A stretch of DNA of 64,000 nt from Eremochloa ophiuroides (taxonomy: Eukaryota > Streptophyta > Magnoliopsida > Poales > Poaceae): positions 72,927,383-72,991,382 of the forward strand of contig JAHLJS010000002.1 in NCBI GenBank assembly GCA_038502445.1, written 5' to 3'. Below the pieces are notes generated by a model, which did no database searches, was not told the origin of the DNA, and saw only the letters and a program-made list of their open reading frames with translations. Shown piece by piece: positions 1 through 11,981 of this stretch; positions within the stretch are counted from its first letter, which is position 1, and each line of letters opens with the position of its first letter. A program made the translations under genes and the position numbers.

Positions 1-218
1 TCGGGTTGCTTCGATCGGTCCCGGAGATGGAGACCGTGATGATCGCACCTATTTCTTCCGCCATTCCTTCTTGGTTGATGCTTGTGATTCAGCGGAGTCA
101 GCCTTGTTTACCATCTCAGCCTTACTTACCTAGTTCAGCCTTTTTGTCCCTTGGCGATTGATCTTTTCGGCGGGGTGCGTATTGTGGCTTGTTTCTCCAC
201 AGATTCTTCCTTGCCTGT
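1..218 (-). pseudogene. Element A, post-protease tail continuing past the solo LTR
   Basis: Read on the minus strand, this continues the gag-protease frame of element A that is broken at 2093. If the solo LTR at 219-2092 and one copy of its 5-bp target duplication are set aside, the frame carries on without a shift to a TAA at about 122-124. The tail is basic (rich in Lys and Arg), and a comparable basic tail follows the second protease of element C near 50586. Positions 1-121 show no clear coding and run off the window. The function of the tail is not known. Confidence 0.6.
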
Positions 219-2092
219 TGTTGACACTTCTTAGCGCAACCACCAGAGACAGGGTGTTAGGCTATCTCTGATAATGGCACCAGAAGTGCCTGAGGGTATT
301 TCTTATGTCTATTGGATAATTCTGCAAGCGCACAGAATATACCACTGTAGCACTTCACCCGGGAGTATTCCAAGGTATCGTTATTTATTTTTATCCCAAG
401 GGAAAGCGGTTGCTAGGAATAATTAATAAAAAGAAAGAGAGATCTTTAAGTCTATACCAACTTAGTACCAGCTAGTGGTAGGGGGTAAATCGATAGGTAG
501 AGGAAAAGGGTAATGACACCAACACACAAGTATTAAGATAACTAAAAGATAACTAGTAGAGTATAGCTAGGTGGGAGGACAACGAGTGAGTATAAGACTC
601 CTATGACACTTACTTTACTCTTGTGACTTACCCTATCAAATAGATGACTTATACTAAGATAGTTACCTTACTACCGGTGTGCAGGGGGTAGTGCGAGACA
701 ATAGAGGACAAAACCTCTGCCCGAAGCACCTACACTCTTATGGGAGCCTACCTTTTAAGAACTTGCCTAAAACACGTGGAGGGATACTAAGACTAGACAG
801 GGCTGTCACCACCTGCTAGCACCCACAAATAATCCATGCGAGAAGCGGTAATCAAAGGCAAGATCTAGTCTAAGCACCACGCTTACACTAGGTCTCACTA
901 TTCTAGCTGCGTACCAACAACTATAACACCCTATGACAGGCGATGAACTAACACACGTTGAGTTGGGACAAGATCACTATCAAGTATAAAACAACTATAG
1001 AAGAAGACAAGACACAACAATACTATAAAGAATAGTAAAGACTAAGTAAGAACTTAGTGAAGTAAAGTAAAGATAATATATATTGAAAAGGATAAAGTCT
1101 TACAGAAGGAAAGGTACAAGAGCTATACCAGACTCTCCAGTAGACGACTCCGAAGACTCCGAGCGTAGCTCGACTCGACTCTAGCTCCCACACTAGACTA
1201 ATACTACAACTAAAGAGTAGAACTTCACTCTAGCTTGCTTCTTGTGTTGTATGGTGTGTCTTGAAGAGGAGTGGGCAGCCTCTATTTATAGGGGAGAGCA
1301 AGGGGGTGCCACGCCAGCGATCCGCGTGCTCCTTGCCTCTCCACCCTTGGATCCACCGCCTTGTAATCGCCTCAAGATGGACGGCTTTGGTGATTTGAGC
1401 ACATGGGAAACATGCTTGGAGTCGGTGGAGGCCAACCGACCTGGCTGGGCACCAGGGGTGGTTCGGCCGACCCCCCTATGACTGGTGGGCCCAGCCAGGT
1501 GCTTCTAGAAGGAGTCCCCACCAGTCAGTGATGGTGTAGGTGGCCTGGTCCCACCAATGGTGGTTCGGCCGACCCTCCCCTGGTGGGTTGGGCCCACCAT
1601 CGTGGTCCCCACCTGTCATAGATTCTTCCCTGGTCTTTGTTATATCTTGTTTGCTTTGTTTCATGCCTCAATCTGTGTGCCTTTGATCTCCACCGTTGAA
1701 TGAAAGCACAAGTTGATCCGATGGATGAAATGACTTGGCTGGAGTGCCACATGGATCCTGCCACGTCACCAGAGCCAGGTGGGCCCCATGGGCAGTTTGG
1801 CTGACCCATGGGTGGGCCCACCCTTGGCTCTGATCTCTTCCATTTGATGTTGTATGCACTGTGTTGAAAGGTGGTGGCCTGGGGTAACATGACATGGTTC
1901 GGCCGAACCATGTAGTTAGCCCCTAGTTGCTCACTTTTGCACTGATTTGGTGTTCCCTGCAATCACAAGCTAAGAGTACAAGTGGAACTTGTTATTGATA
2001 AAATATGCTCATGTTGTGTTTATTCTCCCTTGGATCCGAGGCCTGTTGACGGCGTTTGAATGTGGAATTTTATGGTATATCCACCGTCAACA
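219..2092 (-). repeat. Solo LTR, Athila-like family A
   Basis: The ends are TGTTGAC and GTCAACA, and the unit is flanked by perfect 5-bp target duplications CCTGT at 214-218 and 2093-2097. There is no primer site or internal region, so it is a solo LTR. It is the same family as the LTRs at 4119-5902 and 36442-38256. A TATA box on the minus strand lies near 1283-1295 (plus strand reads CTATTTATAGG). Transcription would run right to left. Near its U5 end (273-288) it holds a mutated copy of the primer-binding motif. The ORFs called inside it are chance frames. Confidence 0.9.
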
Positions 2093-3968
2093 CCTGTTGC
2101 ATTGATTTATAACCATTGAAAGGACATTTAATTCTCTTACATGGGAGTTGGAAGTGGACTTGGCCAGATCCCACGTAGATGATGGCATTCACGGTGTTGA
2201 GGAACGGCCTTCCCAGGATGACAGGGACTTCATCATCGGCCCCCATGTCAAGAATGATGAAGTCGGCAGGGATGTACTCATCTTGAACTTTGACAAGGAT
2301 GTCCCTTGCCAATCCCTCGGGGAACCGAATAGATTGATCAGCCATCTGCAATTTGAAAAAGGTGGGGTACAAAGGTCCCCCTAGCAAATTCTCATACATT
2401 ACCTTGGACATGATGTTCACGCCAGATCCAAGGTCGTAGAAGGCATTGTTGAAGGCGTGCGGCCCGATTTCACAGGTGATGGTAGGATGACCAGGGTCAC
2501 TCTTCTTGGCCATGAATGGCGGGTCAAGAAGGCAACCTGGGTTTTGCCTAACCGGAGGCTTACCAAACCTCGTGGAAATTAACTTAACACCCTCAATTGG
2601 TTCCTCAGGTTTCCCTAGGATCTTACCTTGTTCGAATGATGGGACAACTGCTGCTATTTGAGCTAATTGGGTTTCTAGCATTTTATTAAAGCTCAATTGA
2701 TTTTTCATAGCAGTGTTAAAGCTATCCATTTTCTCACTAAGATTTTCAAGAATCTTAACATTAGCCATTATTTTCTTGTTTATACTATCATTGATTTTAG
2801 ATTGGCCTAAGACAAGATCTTTAAGAGAAAGTTGGTTACCATAAGAATTATTAAAATTATTGATGTAACCATTACCTTGGTTTCCTTGGTAGAAGGGGCG
2901 CGAGTTCCATCCTCCTTGTTGCTAGGGTCGATACCCATTGTTGTTGTTGTTTATAAAGCTCACTTCCTCCTTCGTCTCGGGACAGTTGTTGCCTGAGTGA
3001 TCCTCTCCACCACATACCTCGCACCATGGGTCAGCTTCGATTGCCCGTGAGGTGGCAGTGGTTCGAATGGCCTCTTGTTCCTTTTTGGAACCTTCCTTAA
3101 TCTTTTTCATCAAGAGGTCCATTTTTGCTCAGAGCATGTCCACCTCATGAACAGTGTGAATACCCCTTTTCTTGGGCTAGAGATGCTCCTCATTCCATCC
3201 TTGGTTGATAACCATCTTTTCAATGAGGTCTTTGGCATCTTTGACATTGTGTTGTAGGAATGCTCCTCCAGCGGCAGCATCAAGGTGACTACGGGCTAAT
3301 CCAGTCAGCCCATGGTAGAAGCCTTGGATTAGGAGCCATTCTTCAATTCCATGATGAGGACAAGCACGAATGTACTCCTGGAGACGTTCCCATGCTTCGG
3401 GAATCGTCTCGTCAGCTTGCTGTTGGAAGCTTGAGATCTTTCCACGGAGAGCGCTGGTTTTGTCTATTGGGAAGAATTTTTTGAGAAATGCATTGGCGCA
3501 CTTCTCCCAGGTGGTAGCTTCATTCTTGTTGGCATAAAACCATTGCTTCGCCTTCCCAAGCAGTGAGAATGGGAACAGGCGAAGACGGATGGCGTCAGCC
3601 AAGACATTCTTGATAGTGAAGGTACCACACACCTCCAGGAAGTGCTGGAGGTGGGCTTTGGCGTCTTCATGCGGCTTCCCACAGAATGGATTGGCTTGCA
3701 CCATGTTGATAAGCGCTGGCTTGAGCACAAAGGTAGCATCCCCCATGTTGAGCTGCGGACTGGTGGCAATGTTGTCAGCCGACGGTGCAGAGAACTCAGA
3801 TATGGTCTTTTGGGCCACAGCTTCCTCGGTTGATAGTGTGGAGCCTCTTTCCTCGAACGGATTCAGGTTTGAGATGAACCTTTGAGGTGGAACTTGATGG
3901 CGTCTAGTTCTTCTCAACAATTGCTCAGGGTCTTCAATGAAATTTGACAGCAATTGGAAACCGTTCAT
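2093..3968 (-). pseudogene. Element A gag-protease polyprotein (Ty3/gypsy, Athila-like)
   Basis: One frame begins at 3968 (MNGFQLLSNF) and runs leftward as capsid-like gag, CCHC knuckle and aspartic protease. The gag core is near 3430-3600 (motif KAKQWFYANK). The knuckle near 3000-3030 reads CEVCGGEDHSGNNC. The protease near 2400 has the active-site stretch DLGSGVNIMS and later ILGRPFL. In-frame stops interrupt it at 3177, near 3128 and at 2922. No reverse transcriptase or integrase is visible before the frame is split by the solo LTR at 2092. Gag would form the particle and the protease would mature it. The start resembles that of element C (MNGFSLPNNF), placing both in one clade. Confidence 0.8.
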
Positions 3969-4088
3969 GCACTGTCTAGCTTCACGATAACGAGAAACAC
4001 AGACAGGGGTAAGCCCCTAACACTAATCGATAACTAAATTGATAGTAGACTCCGGATTTAATTTTTTTATTAATATTCCTAGACTGAT

Positions 4089-4110
4089 GCTTTCCCCGGC
4101 AACGGCGCCA
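4089..4110 (-). promoter_or_regulatory. Primer-binding site of element A (tRNA-Asp type)
   Basis: On the minus strand this reads TGGCGCCGTTGCCGGGGA plus a few bases, a perfect complement to the 3' end of plant tRNA-Asp. It begins 8 nt after the LTR end, and the spacer AACATTTC has the same length as in element C. This fixes 4119-5902 as the 5' LTR. Confidence 0.9.
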
Positions 4111-4118
4111 GAAATGTT

Positions 4119-5902
4119 TGTTGACACTTCTTAGCGCAACCACCAGAGACAGGGTGTTAGGCTATCTCTGATAACGGCGCCAGAAGTGCCTGTGGTATTT
4201 CTTATGTCTATTGGATAATTCCGCAAGCGCACAGAATATACCGCTGTAGCACTTCACCCGGGAGTATAACAAGGTATCGTTATTTATTTTTATCCCAAGA
4301 GAAAGCGGTTGCTAGGAATAATTAATAAAAATAAAGAGATCCTTAAGTCTATAGCAACTTAGTATCAACTAGTGATAGGGGGGTAAATCGATATATAGAG
4401 GAAAGGGTAATGACACCAAGACACGACAAGGTTTTAGGATAACTAAAGATAACTAGTAGAGTATAGCTAGGTGGGAGGACAACGAGTGAGTATAAGACTC
4501 CTATGACACTTACTTTACTCTTGTGAACTATGTTATCAAATAGATGAACTATACCAAGACAGCTACCTTACTTCCGGTGTGTAGGGGATAGGCGAGATAG
4601 AAAGGGATATAACCTCTACCCAAAGCGGCTATTCTCTTATGGGAGCCTACCTTTTAAGAACTTGCCTAAAACACGTGGAGCGATACTAAGACTAGACAGG
4701 GTTGTCACCACCTGCTAGCACCCACAAACAATCCGTGCGACAAGCGGCATTCAAAGGCAAGATCTAGTCTTACACTAAGCCTTACTACTCTAGTTGCGTA
4801 CCAACAACTAAAGTACCCTATGACAGGCAATGAACTACACACGTGAGCTGGTTATAGGATCACTATCCAATATAACTCAACTATAAGTTAAGGCAAAACA
4901 CAACAATACTATAAAGAATAGTAATGCACTAAGTAGAGACTTAGTAAAGTAAAGTAAAGATATTATATTGATAAAGGTAAAGTCTTATAGAAGGAAAGGG
5001 ACAAGAGCTATACCAGACTCTCCAGCAGACAACTCCAGAGACTCCGAGCGTAGCTCGACTCGACACTAACTCCCACACTAGACTAATACTACTACTAAAG
5101 AGTAGAACTCTTGTGACTTGTGGCTCTTGGGTATCTTGGGTGTGTTGAAGAGGGTGATGGCTGCCTCTATTTACAGGGGAGAGTTGAGGGGCACCACGTC
5201 AGTGATCCGCGTGCTCCTTGCCTCTCCACCCTTGGATGAACCGCCTCAATACCGCCTCAAGATGGACGGCAATGGGCAAATCATCGTGTGGACATCATGC
5301 TGGAAGTCGGTGGAGGCCAACCGACCTGGCTGGGCACTAGGGGGGTTTGGCCGGGAGGTGGGCCCAGCCAGGGTCCTCTAGAAGGAGTCCCCACCTGTCA
5401 TGAAGTGCAGCAGTGGCCTGGTCCCACCTTGGGTGGTTCGGCCGAACCACCTTTGGTGAGCTGGGCCTTCCACTGTGGTCCCCATCTATCATTGATTGTC
5501 CCCGTGTGTTGGTTCCAGCTTGGTTGCATGTTTGTCACGTTGAATCCTTGTGCTTTGTTTCTCCATCGTTGAATAGAAACACATGTTAATCTGATGGATG
5601 AAATGAGCTGGGTGGAGTGTCACACGGATCATGCCATGTCACCAGAGCCTGGTGGGCCCCATGTAGGGTTCGGCCGACCCATACATGGCCCCACCCTGGG
5701 CTCTCCTCTCCTCTAACTGATGTTGTGCACCATTTCTTGATGTTTCTTGGCCTGTTTGATCTTTGCTGCATTCACAAGCTTAAGAGTACAAGTGGAACTC
5801 GTTATTGATAAAATATGTTCAGGATATGTTTATCTTCCCTTAAATCCGAGGCCTGTTGACGGTGTTTGAATGTGGATTTTCATGGTATATCCACCGTCAG
5901 CA
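4119..5902 (-). repeat. 5' LTR of element A (Athila-like)
   Basis: It starts TGTTGAC and ends GTCAGCA (one change from GTCAACA), and is adjacent to the tRNA-Asp primer site. It aligns throughout with the solo LTR at 219-2092 but is about 90 bp shorter. The position matching the TATA box reads CTATTTACAGG on the plus strand, so the minus-strand TATA is damaged. A primer-site-like copy lies in U5 at 4173-4188. The base after the LTR (5903) belongs to Tat1, so A inserted into Tat1. The matching target duplication of the other end is outside the window. Confidence 0.88.
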
Positions 5903-8179
5903 GGCTTCCAGGCGGCTCCTGAGCGAGCTCCCCGAAGGCTCTCCGCCGGTGCCAAGGGCGTCACACAATGCGCGCGCGACCTTCCGCAGGTCCTGGTGAT
6001 CGGCGACCTCGTCGTCGTGGGCGGCGGTGAGGGCGGCGATGGTTCCTTGCACACTGACGGCCTCCACCTTCAAAGCTACGGTGACAAGACGGTTAAGCAG
6101 AGAAGGCAAAAAGCGATGGACGACCAGAACGAACGAAATGTAAAAAGGGTAAGGCTTACCTTCAACCTCCTCCCGCGCCTTCCTCGCCTCCTCCCGAACA
6201 GCGTCGACCTCGCCCACCGCCTGGTTCAGAGCCGCCTGAGAGCGGTCCAAGTCCGACGACAGGACACCAATGGCGGCCTCCTTCTTGGCGGCGAGCGTCC
6301 GCGCGGTGTCCTGCTCCCGAACTGTCTTGGCCAGGGCAGCCTCCAGTTGCTGGATGTGCTCCTCCAGGGGAGCAACTTGGCCCCGAGCCTTCGCGACCTC
6401 GACCTTCAAGGAGTCACGGTCGAGGGTCAAGTCGGCCAGCCGAGCCGTCGTACAGGTGAGTTCGTCCTCGGAACGAGCGAGGGCCTGGCTCTTGAGCTCC
6501 AGCTGCCTGCAGAGGCCAAGGCCCTTGCGGAGGAAGCAGGACTTTTCGTGGGAGATCGTCATGAGCTGCTAAGAAAGGACCAGAAGCGGAAGCAAGCAGG
6601 CAGGTCAAATGGAAGCACCGGCCGGAAACACTGAGGCAATGAAAAAGGCAAAGCACGTGCACTCACCTGGAGTCGCTCCTAGAACTCCGAGTCGATGGAG
6701 TTCACGAGAAGGTGCAGGCTCTCTGACCACTTGGACTTAAGGTCCTAGATGGCGTCCCAGTGAGCGGCCTCGATGTCATCCCGCAACGTGAAGACCGGCG
6801 GAGCTTCGCGGTTAGCCCGGTTGGTCCACTCGATGCGGGAGCCCGTCAGCACTCCCCGGCTCATCGGCGCCCACCGCGGGCTTTGTGGCCACTATGGACC
6901 AGGTGTCAGCATCATCATCATCTTCTTCTTCTTCTTCTTCTTCTTCTTCGTCTTCCTCGGAGGGGGACTCCTCCTCCGGCTCCCCAGCCTCCCGCTGGCG
7001 GCGGCGAAGCTGGGCGAGCCTCTGGGTCTCACGAGCCTGCTTCCTCTTCTTTGTGGCTTTCTTCTCCTTCTCCGCCTTCTGCCGCTCACCTCGGAGACGG
7101 TTCTGGGCCCGTAGGCGGCATCCTCCGGGATGGGGGGCAGAGAGGGCCTTCCCTCTCTCGAAAGGCCCGACGCCAAGAGCGGAAGAAGGATTAGAAAAAG
7201 AAGAGAAAGGTGGACAAATGACGGGAAAAGAGATGCTCACCAGCGAGATGTATCCCAAGCATGGGCGCATGGCCACCCTATTCAGCTCGTCCCAGGAGGG
7301 ATGACCGCCTAGCGTGTACTTTACACGGCGCATGATCTCATCGAAGCTGAGCCCCTGAGTCAACATCGCCGTGCCCTCCATCAGCGCTCCCTCCACCATC
7401 TCGTACAGGCAAGCCGGCGCTCCATCAGAGGCAACACCGTCCGCGCGTGGAAGTGCGCCACCACTCCGGCCGCCATCAAGCCCCGGTCCCATAGAGTTTG
7501 CAATGCGACGAGGTAGGGATCCAGGTGCTTGGCGTCCCGTGACGGACACCCCCACTTCCACCGCGGAATGGGGGCGGAGATCACCTTTCCCGTGTACTCG
7601 GGAAAGGCAGCGTCGTCATTGCGCAGGTAGAACCTAGCCATCGTGCCACCCCTTGTTGGAGGATTAGGCCTTGCAAGGAATGTAGTCGGCGGAGCGTAGC
7701 GAGAAGTTGTTGCCCCTGGCGCTCACGATCGTCTGCGGGTTCTTCGCGCCGAACGACTTGGAGTACGAGTCGACGCGGAAGAGGTACCGCCAAACGTCCC
7801 AGTGCGGCATCAACCCGAGGTACCCTAGTAGACGGTGGCGAAGATCGCCGCCTGTGAGACGGAGTTGGGGGTGAGGTTGTGCAGCTCCAACTCGTTAGAG
7901 AAGAGGAGTGCCCTGGCAGAACCGGCTCAGCGGCGACCCGAGGCCCCGCTCATGGAAGGCGATGAAGCTGACGACGTACCCCTCGAGGGGCCGCGGCTCC
8001 TGGTGGTCGCGCGGTGGTGCGATCCACTCCGGGCGCTGCGGGTCGGTACGGCGGCGCAGGAGCCCCAGCGTCACGAGATCCACAAGCTGCCCCTCCGTCA
8101 CTGAAGATGGGAGCCAAGGCTCCACCTCGAGCGGGATGACGGCAACAGCGGTGGCCTCAGAGGGCGCTGAAGCGGCCAT
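5903..8179 (-). pseudogene. Tat1 antisense gene (grass 'putative gypsy type transposon' family, coiled coil), broken
   Basis: A gene lies antisense to the Tat1 LTR at 10537-11916. The start at 8179 (MAASAPSEATAVAVIPLEVE) follows a TATA box by about 155 bp. The N-terminal part contains EGYVVSFIAFHERGLG-like sequence (7895-8179), typical of the plant Transposase_28 (PF04195) domain found in extra ORFs of Tat elements. An acidic Glu/Asp run is encoded by a (TTC)n tract near 6905-6952. A long coiled coil occupies about 6160-6560. Introns with GT-AG ends are recognisable at 6566-6666 and 6076-6159, and probably another near 7140-7230. Frameshifts near 7650-7900 break it, and element A cuts off its 3' end at 5903. 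The biochemical role of this protein family is not known. Confidence 0.7.
6905..6952. repeat. (CAT)n/(TTC)n microsatellite
   Basis: Four CAT units are followed by about eleven TTC/TCT units. It lies inside the Tat1 antisense gene and encodes its acidic Glu/Asp run on the minus strand. Confidence 0.9.
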
Positions 8180-8330
8180 GGCTCGAGGAGAAGGGCGTGA
8201 AAAGAGGGAAAGGATGCCGGCGGCGAGGGCGAGGAGCTAGCAAAGGACTCTGGACAATGGAGACGAGGAGGCAAAGGGCAAGCGTCTGCGGCAAATGGCT
8301 AAGTTAAAAAGAAAAAAGGGAGCAATTTTT

Positions 8331-8342
8331 CCTTATATACTC
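8331..8342 (-). promoter_or_regulatory. TATA box of the Tat1 antisense gene
   Basis: The minus strand reads GAGTATATAAGG, about 155 bp before the start codon at 8179. The short distance, without primer site or LTR end between, suggests a promoter dedicated to the antisense gene. A solo LTR is inserted only about 26 bp upstream of it. Confidence 0.6.
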
Positions 8343-8368
8343 GAGCCACGAACCCAAAACAGGTGCGG

Positions 8369-9572
8369 TGTTGGTATAAATTAACTACACCCTATTAAAG
8401 ATCAATAATATCAAGGTATCCGCATGCGCACAGATAAAACCCTGATGTAGCACTTCACTAGACAATCCCGGTTTTAATATCGAACCCAAAGAAACAGTAG
8501 GTGATACTGACTAAGTCTATTGTCTCTTAACCCGATAACACAATCAATCCAGAGAATATCAAGAATCAGGAGATAACTAATGATTATCTAGATCCGACAA
8601 CCAGTAAACTTTGAATAATATCGTTCTAATCGGGCAGTGAAATGAATAAGAGCGAAAATCAGAGTTCCCTCCTACCAAACACTTATACACCTATCGATCC
8701 TATCAACGGGAAGTGGACTACAGAGGAATCAGCGCAGCTGTCACCTACGCAAACTACCACTATCCAGGCCAATCAGGGGACATTCACAAGTAATTATGGC
8801 CTAGACACCACGTCTACACTACAAACTATTACTTCAACCAAGGAGCTACCAAGATCAAAGCACTCAAATAGAGTTGTAAACTTAAGAACGAATAAGAACA
8901 AATGCTTACTTGAATCAGGATGTTGAATACAAAAGTACCTCAAAACGCAACTCCGGGCGAGGGAGCTGAATCCAGACGAACACAGCTACGAAGAAGCTCC
9001 GACAGGCCGGGACTCCTCCGAATCTCTACTCATCTACTCTATCTCTCTAATCTCTCTCTTGATTGCTAGCCTAGATCTAGTGGATATCTATCTAATGCTT
9101 CAGGGTCTTCATCTCTTGATCTGGCTCTCCTCCAGGGGGGTCTAGCCCTCTATTTATAGGCCGGTGGGATGCACGCGCGCCGTTAGATCAAACTGACTTA
9201 ACCAAGGGCCCAGATGACTCCTAAAAGGCGGTGGTAGAAGACTCCAGAAGACGGCGGGAGGAAACCCTAGGGGGCGCCACCTGGCCCCCCTTGGGGCCGG
9301 CCGGCCCCACATGGCCAGGTGTGGGACTCCGCTTGCTTCGGGTGTGTTCTACACTCTTCTAGGGTCTTCGTGATAATGTTTCCTTCGCGTGCAAGTTTCG
9401 TGGTAATTATGCTCTTTAATCCTTCTTTTAAGCTTTTCTGGAAAATCCCCTGGAAAATAGACAATTCACCAAAACACATGGAATCTGTCAGTAATAACCC
9501 TATTCTACTGGATATTCATGTTTAATGCAGGAATAATTGATAATAAAATTTGGACGATAACAAGTGTCAACA
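8369..9572 (-). repeat. Solo LTR, Athila-like (family related to B and C)
   Basis: It runs from TGTTGGTATA to GTGTCAACA with perfect 5-bp target duplications TGCGG at 8364-8368 and 9573-9577. A minus-strand TATA box is at about 9149-9160 (plus strand CTATTTATAGG). A block around 9420-9480 is nearly identical to one in the LTR of element B (34440-34500). The insertion separates the Tat1 antisense promoter from the rest of the Tat1 3' region. Confidence 0.93.
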
Positions 9573-9577
9573 TGCGG

Positions 9578-10536
9578 TAAATCCGCCGCATTAACTGCGT
9601 GGGCCCCGCCACAACTCTCCGCATCGCCGCCGCCTTCGCGCACGCAACCGTCCTGTCTACCCCGAGCCATCGCGTCTGTCAGGCTTCTCTCCTCAAAAGG
9701 TGCGTCGAATCATTACGCTAACCTCCTCGATTTTGACGATACTCTCCTTCTTGGTGAAGGAACCCCGGGCTTGGGCGCCCGTTACGTTTCTAGGGGATCG
9801 AAGACTGGCCCATTGAGGCTCGAACAGTCGCCCAAGGGACACCGAGTTAGGGACAGCAAGTGGGTGGATCACCAAACGGTCAGTATCCCGACGTCCGAGT
9901 GTCAAAAGGGACGCCCCACGCTGTGTCCAAGTCCCAACAGCGAGTCGATGATGTGGGATCCCCTCGGGGCAGGCATCAGGCCCTCAGGACCCGTCGAAGG
10001 GACCCGGGACCCATGAAACGACCCTTGAGAAACATTTGGAGTGTGCTCAGGCCACTAGCCGACCCCCAACGAACAGGGCACGGAACTCCACTTGGACAAA
10101 CCCGCTTGCAGCTCACGGAAATGCCGACTCGCGCCCACCGTGGGAAGTCGAGCATGACCAAACCTTCCTCTTCTTGAAGAAGAGCGCGAAGGTCGAACTA
10201 AAAAGAACCCGATCGACCTCCGATACGAAAACGGAGGCTCGGGGACTCTCCATGTAACTTGGCAGGATAAAAGACGCTCCTGGATCGGCCGTCTACCCGT
10301 GGCAAAGGCTCGGGGGCTCCAGCACCAGAAAACTCCTACCAAGGGACGGATCGTCGGCGAGCAAGAAGGCACCCGAGATTCTGCAAGCACGATTTCAAGC
10401 CCTTGGAGGGATACATCATCCCTCCAAGGCCTTGGGGGCTACACCTAGCGGGTGCGCTCGCGCGCACCCATAGGATAAAATAAACAAACCTTACTAACAT
10501 GACAGGAGAAACCAACTTGAGCCGCTGGGGGGCTAC
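9578..10536 (+). other. Tat1 3' noncoding region with polypurine tract
   Basis: GC-rich noncoding sequence between the antisense gene and the 3' LTR. CTCGGGGGCT-like motifs recur near 10230, 10310 and 10430. A polypurine tract GCTGGGGGGCTA at 10524-10535 sits directly before the LTR and fixes the orientation of Tat1 as plus. ORFs here are not convincing. Confidence 0.65.
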
Positions 10537-11916
10537 CGTCGGGTACCCAACTTCAACGCAAAAACATACTTCCCAAATAAAGCCCAGCCCAAGAGGGCGC
10601 CAACCAAGGCCCATGCGGGAACGGCCCACTCGGCCTAAGACAGAGCCGCGTGGAAGCACATTACCTCCCCCAGGCGCGGGGACCCCTCGGGAGAAATCGT
10701 CTGATTCGCCCGAGCCTCCACGACAGGGCTCGGGAACGCAGGACCCTCGGACGACACCATCTGATTCGCCCGAACTTGCCACCAAAAGCCGCAGCCTTGG
10801 GCAACCGGCTTCCGATCTGCCCGAGCCGCCCGCTACATGCAAACTCCCTCGGGCGTACCCCTCTAGTTCGCCCGAGCCCTGCTGACGTTAGCAAAGTAAA
10901 CTTGCCGGCCAAGGGACCTCCCGGATCACTTTACAAGCACGGTCTAATCAAGAGGATCCCTCGACGCGACTGCTCCCCACACGCGCACGTTCGCCGTACA
11001 ACTACCACATCTCCTCCGGCAAACGGTCAGATGGCCCCACTCCTCCCACGCCTCTATAGAGACAGTCAACTGTATGACCCCCTGGGCTAACGAAGAGATT
11101 CTCCAACTACGACAGCGACTGACCATACCCCAGCCGCACATGTGGCGCCAGAAAAGTGGGAATGACAACCGTCCGGCCAACCCGGGGAATGGGCAAGACT
11201 TACGACCAGTCTCGCCTACCCCTTGGAAAGTATCGCACGTGGGAAGGGAGGCGCCCGAGGGAGGACACTCCCACCGCTCCATCCCGTCATGCCCCCAACG
11301 GCATCAAGGACTCCCGAGCCTCGGGAGCTCATACTCAAAGGTCAACCCATCTTCTCGTTGCACTATGCAGAGTCGGATGCGACGACCTGACGTAGCGCCA
11401 TGCAGCAAGCCACACCCCGCACTGTGTGCCGCCTCGGGACTCACCAATCGTACAGTGGGAGATCAATTGAATGACTAAGGCCATACCTTCGAGGTGCCAA
11501 GACGAGGGCGTGGCTAACGATAGTCACCGGTCACCACTGTCTCCACCATGCCGAGCACTGTAACCACAGCAAAACACGTGTAACTCTAGCCCCTCCCTTG
11601 TAACTATAAAAGGAAAGGCAGAGGCCGATCTTAGGCAGAGGACCTCGCGTCGCTCACAACACCCTACAACCATAAGAACACACACATACACATACACAAG
11701 AGACTTGGGAGCTCCTCCATCTCTCGCCTAGGCTTGTAACCCCTACAACAAGCACCCCGGTGCAAGGCAACACGACTCGACCTGCATTGGACGTAGGGCA
11801 TTTTTAGCCCGAACCAGTATAACCCCTGTGTTCCTCCTTGCACACCATCCGTGATCTCAACCGCAAAGCATAAGTTTACTAGCCGGTGTTAGCACCCGCT
11901 AATTCTAGCACCGACA
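10537..11916 (+). repeat. 3' LTR of Tat1 (Ty3/gypsy, Tat lineage)
   Basis: It starts CGTCGGG (expected TGTCGGG) directly after the polypurine tract and ends CACCGACA. A TATA box CTATAAAAGG is at 11604-11613, followed by a transcribed tail typical of grass Tat LTRs. U3 has several degenerate repeats around GATTCGCCCGAGC between 10705 and 10880. The adjacent sequence ATCCG (11917-11921) would be one copy of the target duplication; the partner is outside the visible part. Confidence 0.8.
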
Positions 11917-11981
11917 ATCCGTGTACAAAATGTCGACTGATTCGCACGTGTGAACGAACTAGAGTTTTTTGTTCTAATCTG

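Noticed and set aside
2070..2092. Element A as a complete small element ending at 2092
   Set aside because: The LTR at 219-2092 has its own CCTGT target duplication and no polypurine tract on its right, so it is a separate solo LTR inserted in A.
5830..6634. Plus-strand ORFs of 100-254 codons opposite the Tat1 antisense gene
   Set aside because: They are shadows of the minus-strand coiled-coil exon and its introns in GC-rich DNA.
10336..11282. Overlapping ORFs on both strands inside the Tat1 3' region and LTR
   Set aside because: They lie in LTR and noncoding sequence with high GC and no motif.
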